A program made the translations under genes and the position numbers. Below the pieces are notes generated by a model. The model saw only the letters and a program-made list of their open reading frames with translations, was not told the origin of the DNA and searched no databases. This document shows positions 9,856 to 21,079 of a DNA stretch of 64,000 bases, piece after piece (positions within the stretch are counted from its first letter, which is position 1; every line of letters begins with the position of its first letter). Where the stretch lies: NCBI GenBank assembly GCA_023375785.1, contig SZWC01000844.1, positions 69,137 to 133,136 on the forward strand, given 5' to 3'. The DNA comes from Penium margaritaceum (taxonomy: Eukaryota > Streptophyta > Zygnematophyceae > Desmidiales > Peniaceae).

Positions 9856-12800
9856 CCCTAGTTGCGCCTCAGTTGGGCACTAGCTACGCCCTAGTTGTAC
9901 CCTAATTGCATCCTACTTGTGCCCTACTTGCGCCCTAGTTACGCCTTTGTTGCGCCCTAGTTGCGCCTTTGTTATGCCCTAGCTGCACCCTAGTTACACC
10001 GTAGTTGCGCCCTAGTTGCACCCTAGTTGCGCCCTAGTTGCGCCCTAGTTGTGTCCTAGTTACGCCCTAGTTGCGCCCTTGTTGCGTCCTTGTTGCGCCC
10101 TCGTTGCATCCTCGTTGCGCCCTAGTTGCGCCCTAGTTGCGCCCTAGTTGTGCCCCACTTGCACCGGAGTTGTGCCCTACTTGTACCCTACTTACGTCCT
10201 ACTTGCGCCCTAGTTGCACCCTAGTTACGCCCTAGTTGCACCCTAGTTGCACCCTAGTTGTGCCCTAGTTGCACCCTAGTTGCGCCCTAGTTGCGCTCTA
10301 GTTGCGCCCTTGTTGCGCCCTAGTTGCACCATAGTTACGCTCTACTTGCGTCCTAGTTGCGCCCTAGTTGCGACCTAGTTGCACCCTAGTAGCGCCCTAG
10401 TTGTACCCTTGTCGCACCCTAGTTGCGCCTTAGTTGCGCCCTAGTTGCACCCTAGTTGCACCGTACTTGTGCCCTTATTGCACCCTACTTGTGCCCTACT
10501 GGCACCCTACTTGTACCCTAGTTGTACCGTAGTTGGGTACTAGCTACGCCCTAGGTGTGCCCTAGTTGCGCCCTAGCTGCGTCCTGCTTGCACCCTACTT
10601 GCGTGCTAGTTGCGCCTTAGTTGCGCCATACTTGTACCCTAGTTACGCCCTAGTTGCGGCCAGAGTGCGCGCCCTAGTTGCGCACAAGATGCACCCTTCC
10701 TGCGCCCTACTTGCACCGTACATGTGCCCTAGTTGCGCCTCAGTTGGGAACTAGCTACGCCCTAGTTTTACTTTAGTTACGCCCTAGTTGCGTCCTACTT
10801 TTGCCCTATTTGCACCATAGTTGCACCTTTGTTTCGCCCTAGTTGCGTCCTAGTTGCGCCCTAGGTGCGCCCTAGTTGCGCCCTACTCACGCCCTAGTTG
10901 TGCCATAGTTGTGTCCTAGTTGCACCCAAGTTGCACCCTAGTTGCGCCCTAGTTGCCCCCAGTTGCACCCTTATTGCACCCTATCTGCGCCCTAGTTGCG
11001 CCTTAGTTGCGCCCTAGTTGCGCCCAAGTCGCGCCCTAGTCGCGCCCTAGTCGCGCTCTAGTCACGCCATAGTCGAACCCTAGTTGCACCCTAGTTGCGT
11101 CCTAGTTGCATCCTAGTTGCACCCTAGTTGCACCCTAGTTGCGCCCTTGTTGCGCCCTCATTGCGCCCTCGTTGCGCCCTCGTTGCGCCCTTGTTGCGCT
11201 CGAGTTGCGGGCTAGTTGCACCCTTGTTACGCCCTAGTTGTGCCACACTTGTGCCGTAGTTGCGCTCTACTTGCACCCTACTTGCGCCCTACTTGCGATC
11301 TAGTTGCACCCTTGTTGCGTCCTAGTTGCACCCTAGTTGTGCCCTAATTGCACCCTAGTTGCGCCCTAGTTGCGCCCTAGTTGCACCCTAGTTGCACCCT
11401 AGTTGCACCCTAGTTGCGCCCTAGTTGCGCCCTAGTTGCACCCTAGTCGAGCCCTAGTCGAGCCCTAGTCGCGCCCTAGTCACGACCTAGTTGCGCCCTA
11501 ATTGCGCCCTAGTTATGCACTAGTAACATCCTATTTGCGCCCTTATTGCACCCTACCTGTGCCCTAGTGGCACCCTTCTTGCGCCCTAATTGTGCCTTAG
11601 TTGGGCACTAGCTACGCCCTAGTTATGCCCTAATTGCACCCTAGTTGCGTCCTACTTGTGCCCTACTTACGTGCTAGTTGCGCCTTAGTTGTGCGTTAGT
11701 TGTGCCCAACTTGCACACAAGTTGCACCCTAGTTGCACCCTAGTTGCGTCCTAGTTGTGCCCTAGTTGCGCCCTAGTTGCACCATGGTTGCACCCTGGTT
11801 GCACCCTAGTTGCACCCTAGTTGCGCCCTAGTTGCGCCCTAGTTGCGACATAGTTGCGTCCTAGTTGTGCCCTAGTTGTGCCCTAGTTGCGCCCTATTTG
11901 CACCCTTGATGCGCCCTAGTTACACCTTAGTTGCACCTTAGTTGCACCCTAGTTGTGCCCTAGTTACGCCCTCGTCGCGCCCGAGTTGCACCCTCGTTGT
12001 GTCCTTGTTGCGTCCTAGTTAAGCCCTAGTTGCGCCCTAGTTGCGCGCTAGCTGCGTCCTAGTTGCGCCCTAGTTGTTCCTTAGTTGCGCTCTAGTTGCG
12101 CCCTAGTTACGTCCTAGTTGCGCCCTACTTGCGCCCTAGTTGCACATTAGTTGTGCCCTAGTTGCACCCTACTTGTGCCCTTCTTGCACCCTAGTTGCGC
12201 CCTAGTTGCGCCCTACTTGCGCCCTAGTCGCGTCCTAGTTGCGCCCTAGTTGCATCCAAGTTGCGCCCTTTTTGCGCCCTTGTTACACCCTACTTACGCT
12301 TTACTGGCACCCTACTTGAGCCCTAGTTGCGCCTTAGTTGGGCACTAGCTACGCCCTAGTTGTGCCCTAGTTGCGCCCTACTTGCGTCTTACTTGCGCCA
12401 TACTTACGCTCTAGTTGCGCCCTAGTCGCGCCCTAGTTGCACCCTAGTTGCACCCTAGTTGCGTCCTATTTGTGCCCTAGTTGTACCCTAGTTGTGCCCT
12501 AGGTACGCTCTAGTTACACCCTAGTTGCACCAAAGTTGCGCCCTAGTTGCGCCCTTGTTGCTTCCTAGTTGCACTCTAGTTGCGCCCTTGTTGCGCCCTA
12601 GTTGAACCCTAGTTGCATCATAGTTGCCCCCTAGTTGCACCCTGGTTGCGCTCTAGTTCCGCCCTAGTTGCGTCCTAGTTGCGCCCTAGTTGCGCCCTAG
12701 TTGCGCACTAGTTGCACCCTACGTGCGCCCTACTTGCGCCCTATTTGCGCCTCAGTTGGGCACTAGCTACGCCCTATTTGTACCCTAGTTGCTCCCTAGT

Positions 12801-15800
12801 TGCGTCCTACTTGTGCCCCACTTGCGCCCTAGTTGCGCCTTAGTTGCACCCTAGTTGCGCCCTAGTTGCGCCTTAGTTGTGCCCTAAATGCGGCCTAGTT
12901 TTGCCCTAGTTGCGTCCTAGTTGCGCCTTAATTACGTCATATTTACGCCCCAGTTGCGCCCTAGTTGCCACCTAGTTGCGTCCTAGTTGCGTCCTAGTCG
13001 CGCCCTAGTTGCACCCTAGTTGCGCCCTAGTTGCGCCCTATTTGTGCCCTACTTGCACCCTATTTGCACCCTTTTTGCACCCTACTTGGGCCCTTCTGGC
13101 ACCCTACTTGCGCCCTAGTTGTTCCTTAGTTGGGCACTAGCTACGCCCTAGTTGTGCCCTAGTTGCGCGCTAGTTGCGTCCTACTTGTGCCCTACTTACG
13201 CGCTATTTGCGCCTTAGTAGCGCCTTAGGTTCGTCCAACTTGCGCACTAGTTGCACCCTAGTTGCGCCCTAGTTGTGCCATACTTGCGCTCTAGTTGCAC
13301 CCTAGTTGCACCCTACTTACACCCTACTTGCTCCCTAGTTGCACCCTAGTTGCGCCCTAGTTGCGCTCTAGTTGCACCCTACTTGCGCCCTAGTTGCGCC
13401 TTAGTTGCACCCTAGTTGCGCCCAACTTGCACACTCGTTGCACACTAGTTGCGCCCTAATTGCGCCCTAGTTGCGACCTAGTTGCGCCCTAGTTGTGCCC
13501 TATTTGCGCCCTAGTTGCGCCCAAGTCGCGCCCTAGTCACACCCTAGTCGCACCGTAGTTGCGTCCTAGTTGCGCACTATTTGCACCCTAGTTGCGCCCT
13601 AGTTGCGCCCTATTTGCACCCTAGTTGTGCCATAGTTGCGTCCTAGTTGCACCCTAGTTTCGCCCTAGTTGCCCCCTAGTTGCGCCCTATCTGCGCCCGG
13701 GCGCCCTAGTTGCGCCCTAGTTGCGTCCTACTTGCACCCTAGTTGCACCCTAGTTACGCACTAGTTGCACCCTAGTTGCGTCGTAGTTGCGCCCTAGTTG
13801 CGCCCCAGTTGCGCCCTACGTCCGCCCTACAGGCGCCTACTTGCGCCCTAGTTGTGCCTCAGTTGGGCACTAGTTACGCCCTAGTTGTCCCCTAGTTGCG
13901 CCCTTAGTTGCGTCTTACTTACGCCCTAGTTGCGCCTTAGTTGCGCCCTAGTTGCGCTTAACTTGCAGACTAGTTGCACCCTAGTTGCACCCTCGTGCGC
14001 CCTAGTTACGCCCTAGTTGCACCCTAGTTGCACCCTACTTGCGCCCTAGTTGCACCCTCGTTGCACCCTCATTGCACCCTAGTTGCACCCTAGTAGCGCC
14101 CTAGTTGCGCCCTAGTTGCGCCCTAGTTGCCCCCAGTTATGCCCTAATTGCGCCCTAGTTGCGCCCTAGTTGCGCCCTAGTTACGTCCTAGTTGCGCCCT
14201 AGTTGCGCCCTAGTTGCGCCCCTAGTTGCGCCTAGTTGCGCCCTCGTTGCGCCCTTGTTGCGCCTTAGTTGTGCCCTAGTTGCGCCCTAATTGCGCCCTA
14301 CATGCGCCCTAGTTGCGCCATACTTGCACCGTAGTTGCATCTTAGTTGCGTCCTAGTTGCGTCCTAGTTGCGCCCTTCTTGCGCCCTTATTGTACCCTAC
14401 TTACACCCTATTGGCGCCCTACTTGCACCCTAGTTGCACCTCAGTTGGGTACTAGCTACGCCCTAATAGTGCCCTAGTTGCGCCCTAGTTGCATCTTACT
14501 TGTGCCCTACTTGCGCCCTAGGTACACCCTAGTTGCGCCCTACTTGCACCCTAGTTGCGCCCTAGTTGCGCCCTAGTTGCGCCCTAGTTGCGTCCTAGTT
14601 GCGCCCTGGTTGCGGACAAGTTGCAACCTGTTTGCGCCCTACTTGAACCCTACTTGCACCCTAGTTGCGCCTCAGTTGGGGACTAGCCATGCCCTAGTTG
14701 TACCCTAGTTGTGCCCTAGTTGCGTCCTACTTGTGTCCTATTTTTGCCATAGTTGCGCCTTAGTTGCACCCTAGTCGCGCCCTAGGTGTGCCCTAGGTTC
14801 GCCCTAGTTGCGCCATACTTGCGTCCTAGTTGCGCCCTAGCTGCACCCAAGTTGCGCCCTAGTTGCGCCCTAGTTGCGCCCAAGTCGTGCCCTAGTCGCG
14901 CCCTAGTCGCGCCCTAGTTGCGCCCTAGTTGCGCCCTAGTTGTGCCCTAGTTGCGCCCTAGTTGCGCCCTAGTTGCGCCCTAGTTGCCCCCAGTTACGCC
15001 CTAATTGCGCCCTAGTTGTGTCCTAGTTGCGCCCTAGTTGCGCCCTAGTTGCCCCCAGTTACGCCCTAATTGCGCCCTAGTTGTGTCCTAGTTGCGCCCT
15101 AGTTGCGCCCTAGTTGCCCCCTAGTTGCGCCCAAGTTGCGCCCTAGTCGCGCCCTAGTTGCGCCCTACTTACGCCCTAGTTGCGCCCTAGTTGCGCCATA
15201 GCTGCGCCCTATTTGTGCCTTAGTTGCGTCCTAGTTGTGCCCTAGTTGCACCATAGTTGCCTCCTAGTTGCGCCCTTGTTGCGCCCGGGCGCCCTAGTTG
15301 CGCCCTAGTTGCGCCCTACTTGCACCCTAGTTGCACCCTAGTCACGCACTATTTGCGACCTAGTTGCGTCCTAGTTGCGCCCTAGTTGCGCCCTAGTTGC
15401 GCCCTACTTGTGCCTTTATGGCACCTACTTGCGCCTTAGTTGTGCCTCTGTTGGGCACTAGCTACGCCCTAGTTGTCCCCTAGTTGCGCCCTAGTTGCAT
15501 CCTACTTGCGCCCTATTTGCGCCTTAGTTGCGCCCTAGTTGCGCCCAACTTGCACACTAGTTGCACCCTAGTTGTGCCCTAGTTGCGCCCTAGTTGCTCC
15601 CTAGTTGTGCCATAGTTGCGCCCTAGTTGTGCCCTCGTCGCGCCCACGTTGCGCCCTAGTTGCGGCCTAGTTACGCCCTAGTTGCGCCCTAGTTGCGCCC
15701 TAGTTGCGCCCTAGTTGCGCCCTAGTGGCACCCTAGTTGCGCCCTAGTTGCACCCTAGTTGCGCCCTAGTTGCACCCTAGTTGCACACTAGTTGCGCCTT

Positions 15801-15966
15801 AGTTGGGCCCTAGTTGCGCCCTATTTGCGCCCTACTTGCAACCTCGTCGCGCCCTAGTTGCACCCTTCTTGCGCCCTAGATACGTCCTAGTTGCGCCCTA
15901 GTTGCACCCTTCTTGCGCCCTTATTGCACCCTACTTACGCCCTATTGGCACCCTACTTGCGCCCTA
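9856..15966. repeat. 11-bp satellite, array 1 (6.1 kb)
   Basis: Monomer GTTGCGCCCTA, repeated several hundred times with frequent point variants (GCACCC, GTGCCC, GCGTCC, TACTT, CTCGTT). A longer-range marker, AGTTGGGCACTAGCTACG, interrupts the monotony at about 9871, 10531, 10742, 11599, 12336, 12754, 13128, 13861, 14443, 14674 and 15449, usually preceded by a CTGGCACCCTACTTG block. A second sub-block contains AGTCGCGCC tandems (for example near 11027, 13521, 14880). I see no genes; open frames such as 10566-10754 only translate three-monomer steps. Confidence 0.95.
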
Positions 15967-17430
15967 TGTTATATCCTTTTTTGCCTTCGGCCGGAATCAG
16001 GTCTGACAGCATGCGAGGATCAGCTCCACAGGCATTCGCTCTTCCTAAGCTATCCCTACATTCCGTTCTCCGAGTCTACCCTATTCCGAACTACCTGACC
16101 TTCCGTGGGCATTCGACAGGTCATTCGTTGGATCAGCATCGGTGATGCGTTGCTCTTTGCTATCCTCAAAACAATGACCATGTGCTCATTTCATCAATTC
16201 ATTCACCCTTACTAGTCCTCAACGACCAATCATCCACCGGATACTACGATCTCAACACAGAGAGCTCTTCTTAACTACTCAAAAGATGGTTCGATCAATA
16301 ATCCACCAGGCAATCAAGGTACTTGCATTCGTTCTTCTCATCAGGCATTGACCGTCAACCATCCAGCGTACTGTATGATGTCAAATTGAAAGAGCTATGT
16401 CTAATTGCACAGGAGAGAGAATGTGGACAATTACTGTGTGCGCATTCAATCAAAGAGGAGTACATCCAAACATCATCTCTCTCATCTAGACGATCAACAG
16501 CCTACACATCACCAAGCAACACACACAAACCATAAGCCTCCCGTGCCTTCGGACCATCGACTGGCCCTAGTCCTCGCACTAGCACCGTGCGGTGCGTGGC
16601 GACTTCGTTGCCCGCCTGTGGAACGGCACGGCGTAGCTCCAATGGTCCACCAGTGCGGCGACCTGCACGAGACAGAAAACGAGTCGGGTCCTCCTCTTGC
16701 AGGCGGGCGAGATCTTGCTAGTAGCGTCGATAGGCTCGATACGCCTCGGCCCGCTCTTCAGCCGCCTCCGCAGCACGCTGTCCGATGTCTCGCGCGACCT
16801 CCTGCCAGCTTTCCACGCGGCGAGGCTCGTCGTCCCGGGGAAGCCTATGCAGCCACGGTTGCCAGAACGGCTCCAGGGCTCCGCATGCGGGATGGTACGC
16901 CCACTGCATCACTCCCATAACCGTCCGGGCTCCAAGGCGATAGGGGACATTGCAGCAGGTACAGATGGCGTAGAAGGTCACCGGGGAGTCTCGGGGACCG
17001 CGCCTGGAGTTTGGGGGCTGGTGCTCCCGGGGAACTCAGGGCCAGACCATGATGGCTCCGTGACGTGTTCCTTGGGAAGCGGCCTTCCCATACGAGACTG
17101 GCACACATACACACACACACACACACACTGTTCCCCTATGCCCGGAGTCTAGACTAGCTTCTCTAATCTAACTTGTCGCGAGACGGGACGCAGGTCCCGC
17201 TCGACGGTCTGGTTCAACCGAGGGGCAGCAATCTCTTGGTTTAGCCGATGGTTGCAGGACCGGCTTCCTACGCCCGCGTCAGACGATGGTTCGGCAGCGC
17301 AGCTCGCAGGTAGCGATTGTCGTCTTGCCAGTCGAGAGTAGGAGCGTCCGACGTCAGTGTTTACTCGGCCTCTTGCAATGGCGCATTTGCAGTTTGCTCT
17401 CGTTAGCAGCCTCTTCTGATCAACTGAGGC
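15967..17430 (-). repeat. Truncated left LTR of element A
   Basis: It starts TGTTATATCC directly after satellite and matches the left LTR of B (34166-36029) more closely than it matches A's own right LTR. Similarity stops after TTCTGATCA near 17430, where the Ala/Pro repeat begins. An expanded AC run sits near 17104-17129. The minus-strand LTR ORF is present but carries a TAG. Confidence 0.85.
16540..17091 (-). pseudogene. LTR-encoded ORF, broken copy in element A left LTR
   Basis: Homologue of the ORF at 34693-35283 with the same ATG. TAG at 16718-16720 stands where the other copies have CAG (for example 34919-34921), cutting the helical RRYQQELARLQEE-like segment. The surrounding reading frame is largely kept. 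Confidence 0.55.
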
Positions 17431-18945
17431 ACCGCGCCGGGTGAAGCTGCTGCAAGAGGCAGCACCTCTTGGTCCCGCTGCTCTGCTGCTGCCGCTGCAG
17501 GTGGCGCCCGCGCCTCGAGCGTCGCGCCGGGTGCACCTGCTGCAGGAGGCAGCACCTCCTATTCTTGCTGCTCCGCTACTACTGCTGCTGGTGGTAGCTG
17601 CGCCTCGGGCACCGTACCGGGTGCAGCTGCTACAGGAGGAAGCACTTCCTGTTCCTACTACTCCGCTGCTGCTGCTGCTGGCGGTGGCCGCGCCTCGGGC
17701 ACCGTACCGGGTGCAGCTGCTGCAGGAGGCAGCACCTCCTGGTCCCACTGCTCTACTACTGCTGCTACTAGTGGCGCCCGCGCCTCGAGCTCCGCGCCGG
17801 GTGCAGCTGCTGGAGGAGGCAGCACCTCTTATTCCTGCTGCCTTGGTGCTGCTGCTGCTGGTGGCGCCCGCGCCTCGAGAGCCGCACTAGATGCAGCTGC
17901 TGTAGGAGGCAACACCTCCTGTTCCTGCTGCTCTGCTGCTGCTGCTGCTGGTGGCACCCGCGCCTCGAGCGCCGCAGCGGGTGCAGCTGCTGTAGGAGGC
18001 AGCACCTCCAGGTCCTGCTGCTCCGCTACTACTACTGTTAGCGGTGGCCGCACCTCGGGCACCGTACCGGGTGCAGCTGCTGCAGGAGGCAGCACCTCTT
18101 GTGCCTGCTGCTCTGATGCTGCTGGTGGTGGCGCCTGCGCTTGAGGCGCTGCGCCGGGTGCAGCTGCTGCAGGAGGCAACTCCTCGTGTGCCCGCTGCTC
18201 TGCTGCTACTGCTGGTGGCGCCTGCGCCTGAGGCGCTGCGCAGGATGCAGCAACTGCAGGTGGCAGCTCCTCCTGTGCCCGCTGCTCTACTGCTGCTGTT
18301 AGTGGCGCCTGCGCCTGTGGCGCCACTCCGGGTGCAGCTACTGCAGGTTGTAGCACCTCCTGTTCCTGTTGCTCCGCTGATATTGCTGCTGGTGGCTGCC
18401 GCGCCTCGGGCACCGCACCAGGTGCAGCAGCTATAGGAGGCAGCACTTCCTGGTCCCGCTGCTCTAGTGCTACTGCTGCTGGTGGCACTCGCGCCTTGAG
18501 CGCCGCACCGGGTGCAGCTCTTGCAGGAGGCAGTACCTTCTGGTCCCGCTGCTCTGCTGCAGCTGCTGCTGGTGGCGCCCGTGCCTCGAGCGATGCGCCG
18601 GGTGCAGCTGCTGCAGGTGGCAGCTCCTCCTGTGCCCGCTGCTCTACTGCTGCTGTTGGTGGCACCTGCACCTAGGGCGCCACGCCGGGTGCAGTTGCTG
18701 TAGGTGGCAGCATCTCCTGTTCTTGCTGCTCAGCTGCTGCTGTTGCTGGTGGCACCCGCGCCTCGAGCGCCGCATCGGGTGCAGCTGCTACAAGAGGCAG
18801 CACCTCTTCGTCCCGCTGCTCTGCTATAGCTGTTGCTGGTGGCGCCCGCGCCTCGAGCGCCACGCTGGATGCAGCTGCTGCAGGTGGCAGCTCCTCCTCT
18901 GCCCGCTGCTCTGCTGTTGCTGATGATGGTTCCTACGCATGGGGC
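17431..18945 (-). repeat. 90-bp coding-type repeat, Ala/Pro/Glu-rich (element A)
   Basis: About 17 units near 90 bp (30 codons). On the minus strand each reads roughly RAPPAAAAAEQ..QEVLPP, then AAAAPGAALEA. The minus frame 17829-18671 is open for 280 codons. The plus strand is also open (Leu-rich), as expected for GC-rich repeats with period divisible by three. In element B the same repeat lies between integrase and the Cys-rich region, which makes the minus frame the likely real one: a flexible linker in a polyprotein. Confidence 0.8.
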
Positions 18946-18949
18946 GCCA

Positions 18950-20340
18950 CATGGTTCATCTTGACGGGTAAGGTGTTGCAATGGACGAACAATCTTTGCA
19001 TAGTCGCGGATAAATTTTTGGTAGAAGCTGACGAACCCTAGGAAGATTTTGACCTGGGATGATGTGATCAGCCGTTTCCAGTCACGGACGGCTGCGATAT
19101 TGTCTGGTCCGTGGATATACCCTGCGCATTAATGAAGAATCCCATGAATTCCATGCTGTCTGCCCCTATGACACACTTGGCGGCCTTTAGACAAATATTT
19201 GCGGAGCGTAGGGCCGAGAAGACAGCGTCGAGTGAAGCCATCAGTTCTTGGAAACTGAACGCTGCGACCATGACGTCATCTATGTAGCAGCATGCGTTGG
19301 GTACATCGCGCAACACCTGGTCCATTATGCGTTGAAACGTGGCACTGGCGTTACGCAGCCCAAAGGGCATGCGGGTGAAGACAAACAACCCGTCCGGAGT
19401 GATGAAGGCTGTCTTCAGCATAGAGTTATGATCCATGGGGATGATGTGGAAGGCCGACTTGACGTCAAGCTTGGCAAACGAACTCTTCCCGCACTGACGT
19501 TATTGGATATCAACAATGAGCGGCATGGGATATGCATCCTCAACAGCAACCTTGTTGAGGTCGCGAAAGTCAACACATAACCGCTTTGTACCATCTAGTT
19601 TCCCCACAATCACCAGATTGGAACGCCACGGACTTTCCACTTCAACAATCACACCTTGTTCCTTGTGTTCACGCAGACCTTTGTTGATGGTGTCCTTCTG
19701 GTCCTGGAGTAGGCGTCGAGCTTTTTGCTTATGTGGCGGCGCGTCTCCTGTGTCAATGACATGGACTGTGTCAACTACTTCGATCTCGGTTGTCTTGCCT
19801 GCAAACACTTCTTTGTGGTATGTGAGGAGCTCCCAAACTTCTTGTTTCTTTTGTTCTGTCAAGCGCTCGTGGCGCATCTGGTCCCATCGTTGAGAAGGTG
19901 GGACCGTTGGTGGTGGTGGCTCTTTGTCTCCTACCAGACCGGCTCCAAGATCAAGGTCTGGGTCCCAATAGTCATAGACCTGCAAGTTGAAATTGCGGGA
20001 GCCGCTTGGCGAGATGGTGAGGGCTCTTGATGGACGGGGCGGAGGCTCATCGTCGAGGCGCAGCCAGCCAACGTCACTCATTGGTTCGTCATCTGAATCA
20101 TCCGAGCTGGCATCCTCACAGAAAGCAATGTCGTTGTCACACACCAGCATTTTTCCTTTGAGTTCTGCCTCTTTAGCGGGATCATCTGGGATCATTGGTC
20201 GTGAGTTCCCCTGCACAAGAGAGCCATCTGAGAGCCGAGGGGGCCGAGGATGACTAGAGGTGGTTAACACCATGTTGGAGTCAGTGGGCTGTCCGTCAGT
20301 CGTAGCGAGGAACAGCCACTTTGGGGACTTCACCGATGGT
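18950..20340 (-). pseudogene. Reverse transcriptase with N-terminal linker (element A), broken
   Basis: Ty3-type RT. The minus strand shows a Pro-rich linker, the pre-RT segment (EQGVIVEVESPWRSN), the palm (VDFRDLNKV, FTRMPFGLRNASATFQR) and the catalytic box CCYIDDVMVAA near 19270-19300. TAA 19500-19502 replaces GAA of element B, and a one-base deletion near 19105 shifts the frame after NAQGISTD. The copy ends at the Ala/Pro repeat, so connection, RNase H and integrase are gone. Gln codons at 19656-19658, 19980-19982 and 20211-20213 align with TAG codons in B. Confidence 0.85.
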
Positions 20341-20399
20341 CTGGGTATTGGCCCCATCGGGATCTGAGGTCGATCGTTCGATGGAGCAACTTGTGCTCA

Positions 20400-21040
20400 T
20401 TTGGGTTACGGCTGCTCTAGCGTATTCATGCGGTCCAGCCTTTGTTCCTCCTCGGCTTGTGATGACGTAGCGGGCGGGACATCGTGCTTTGGGAATGCCG
20501 GGATAGAGTTTCTCGCGACGTGGTCCTCAGCGTAGGCTTCCTCTAATGAGAAGGGGCGGCCAAATTGTGTAGGAATTGATGTCCGTGGTCCCACGGTCAG
20601 TACTGCACACGTGGTATACCCCGATGAGGTCAACTGCATGACTCCCTCCGCATAGAACAAAGCGGCTTGTCAGGGAATGAGATAATCTATTCCCAACAGG
20701 ACATCATAAGTACGGCCTACCGTGACTTGCATTCGTACGACATTATGGATTAGGCCCACCTGTAGTAGAAGGTCTTCTACGATGCCATGCCCTGCATCCA
20801 TGCCGTCCGAGGCATTCGTTAACACTTTGGTTGTTGGGCGAATCTTGTGATGCCAGCCGACCGCTTGCTGGACCTGAAGCGTTACTGTAGTGTGGGTAGC
20901 GCCAAGGTCAGTGATTGCCAGGAATTTCTTGCCACATATCCACACGAAGCAGCTGGTTACTTCATGGTAAGGGGCCAGTGTGCGTGGTGGTGCCACGGCC
21001 ATGGGCTGCCGCCCCCAGGTATCGGGTTCGGCTCGAATAG
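20400..21040 (-). pseudogene. Retropepsin-like protease (element A), broken
   Basis: Aspartic protease of the gag-pol polyprotein. It shows VTSCFVWICGKKFLAITDLGATHT, with the usual Asp-Thr-Gly replaced by Asp-Leu-Gly, and a later TYDVLLGIDYLI matching the conserved second motif. TGA at 20670-20672 replaces CGA in element B (52985-52987). Downstream, a TGA near the end is shared by A and B. The Thr->Leu change is also in B, so it predates the duplication; such a protease would probably be inactive or altered. Confidence 0.75.
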
Positions 21041-21079
21041 CTAGCTTGCTGAGTCGGTCGTGTGGGGTCTAAGTACAGT

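Noticed and set aside
10566-10754. Small proteins of the RPSCALVAPYL type in the satellite
   Set aside because: They are translations of three consecutive 11-bp monomers (33 nt, 11 residues), with stops placed by random monomer variants.
9856-15966. Telomere-like repeat because of CCCTA
   Set aside because: The monomer is 11 bp (GTTGCGCCCTA), not CCCTAAA or CCCTAA, and it is flanked by transposons on both sides.
17441-18923. Plus-strand Leu-rich frames in the Ala/Pro repeat
   Set aside because: Integrase, RT and the Cys-rich ORF around the repeat all read the minus strand. The plus frames are complements of a GC-rich repeat with period divisible by three.
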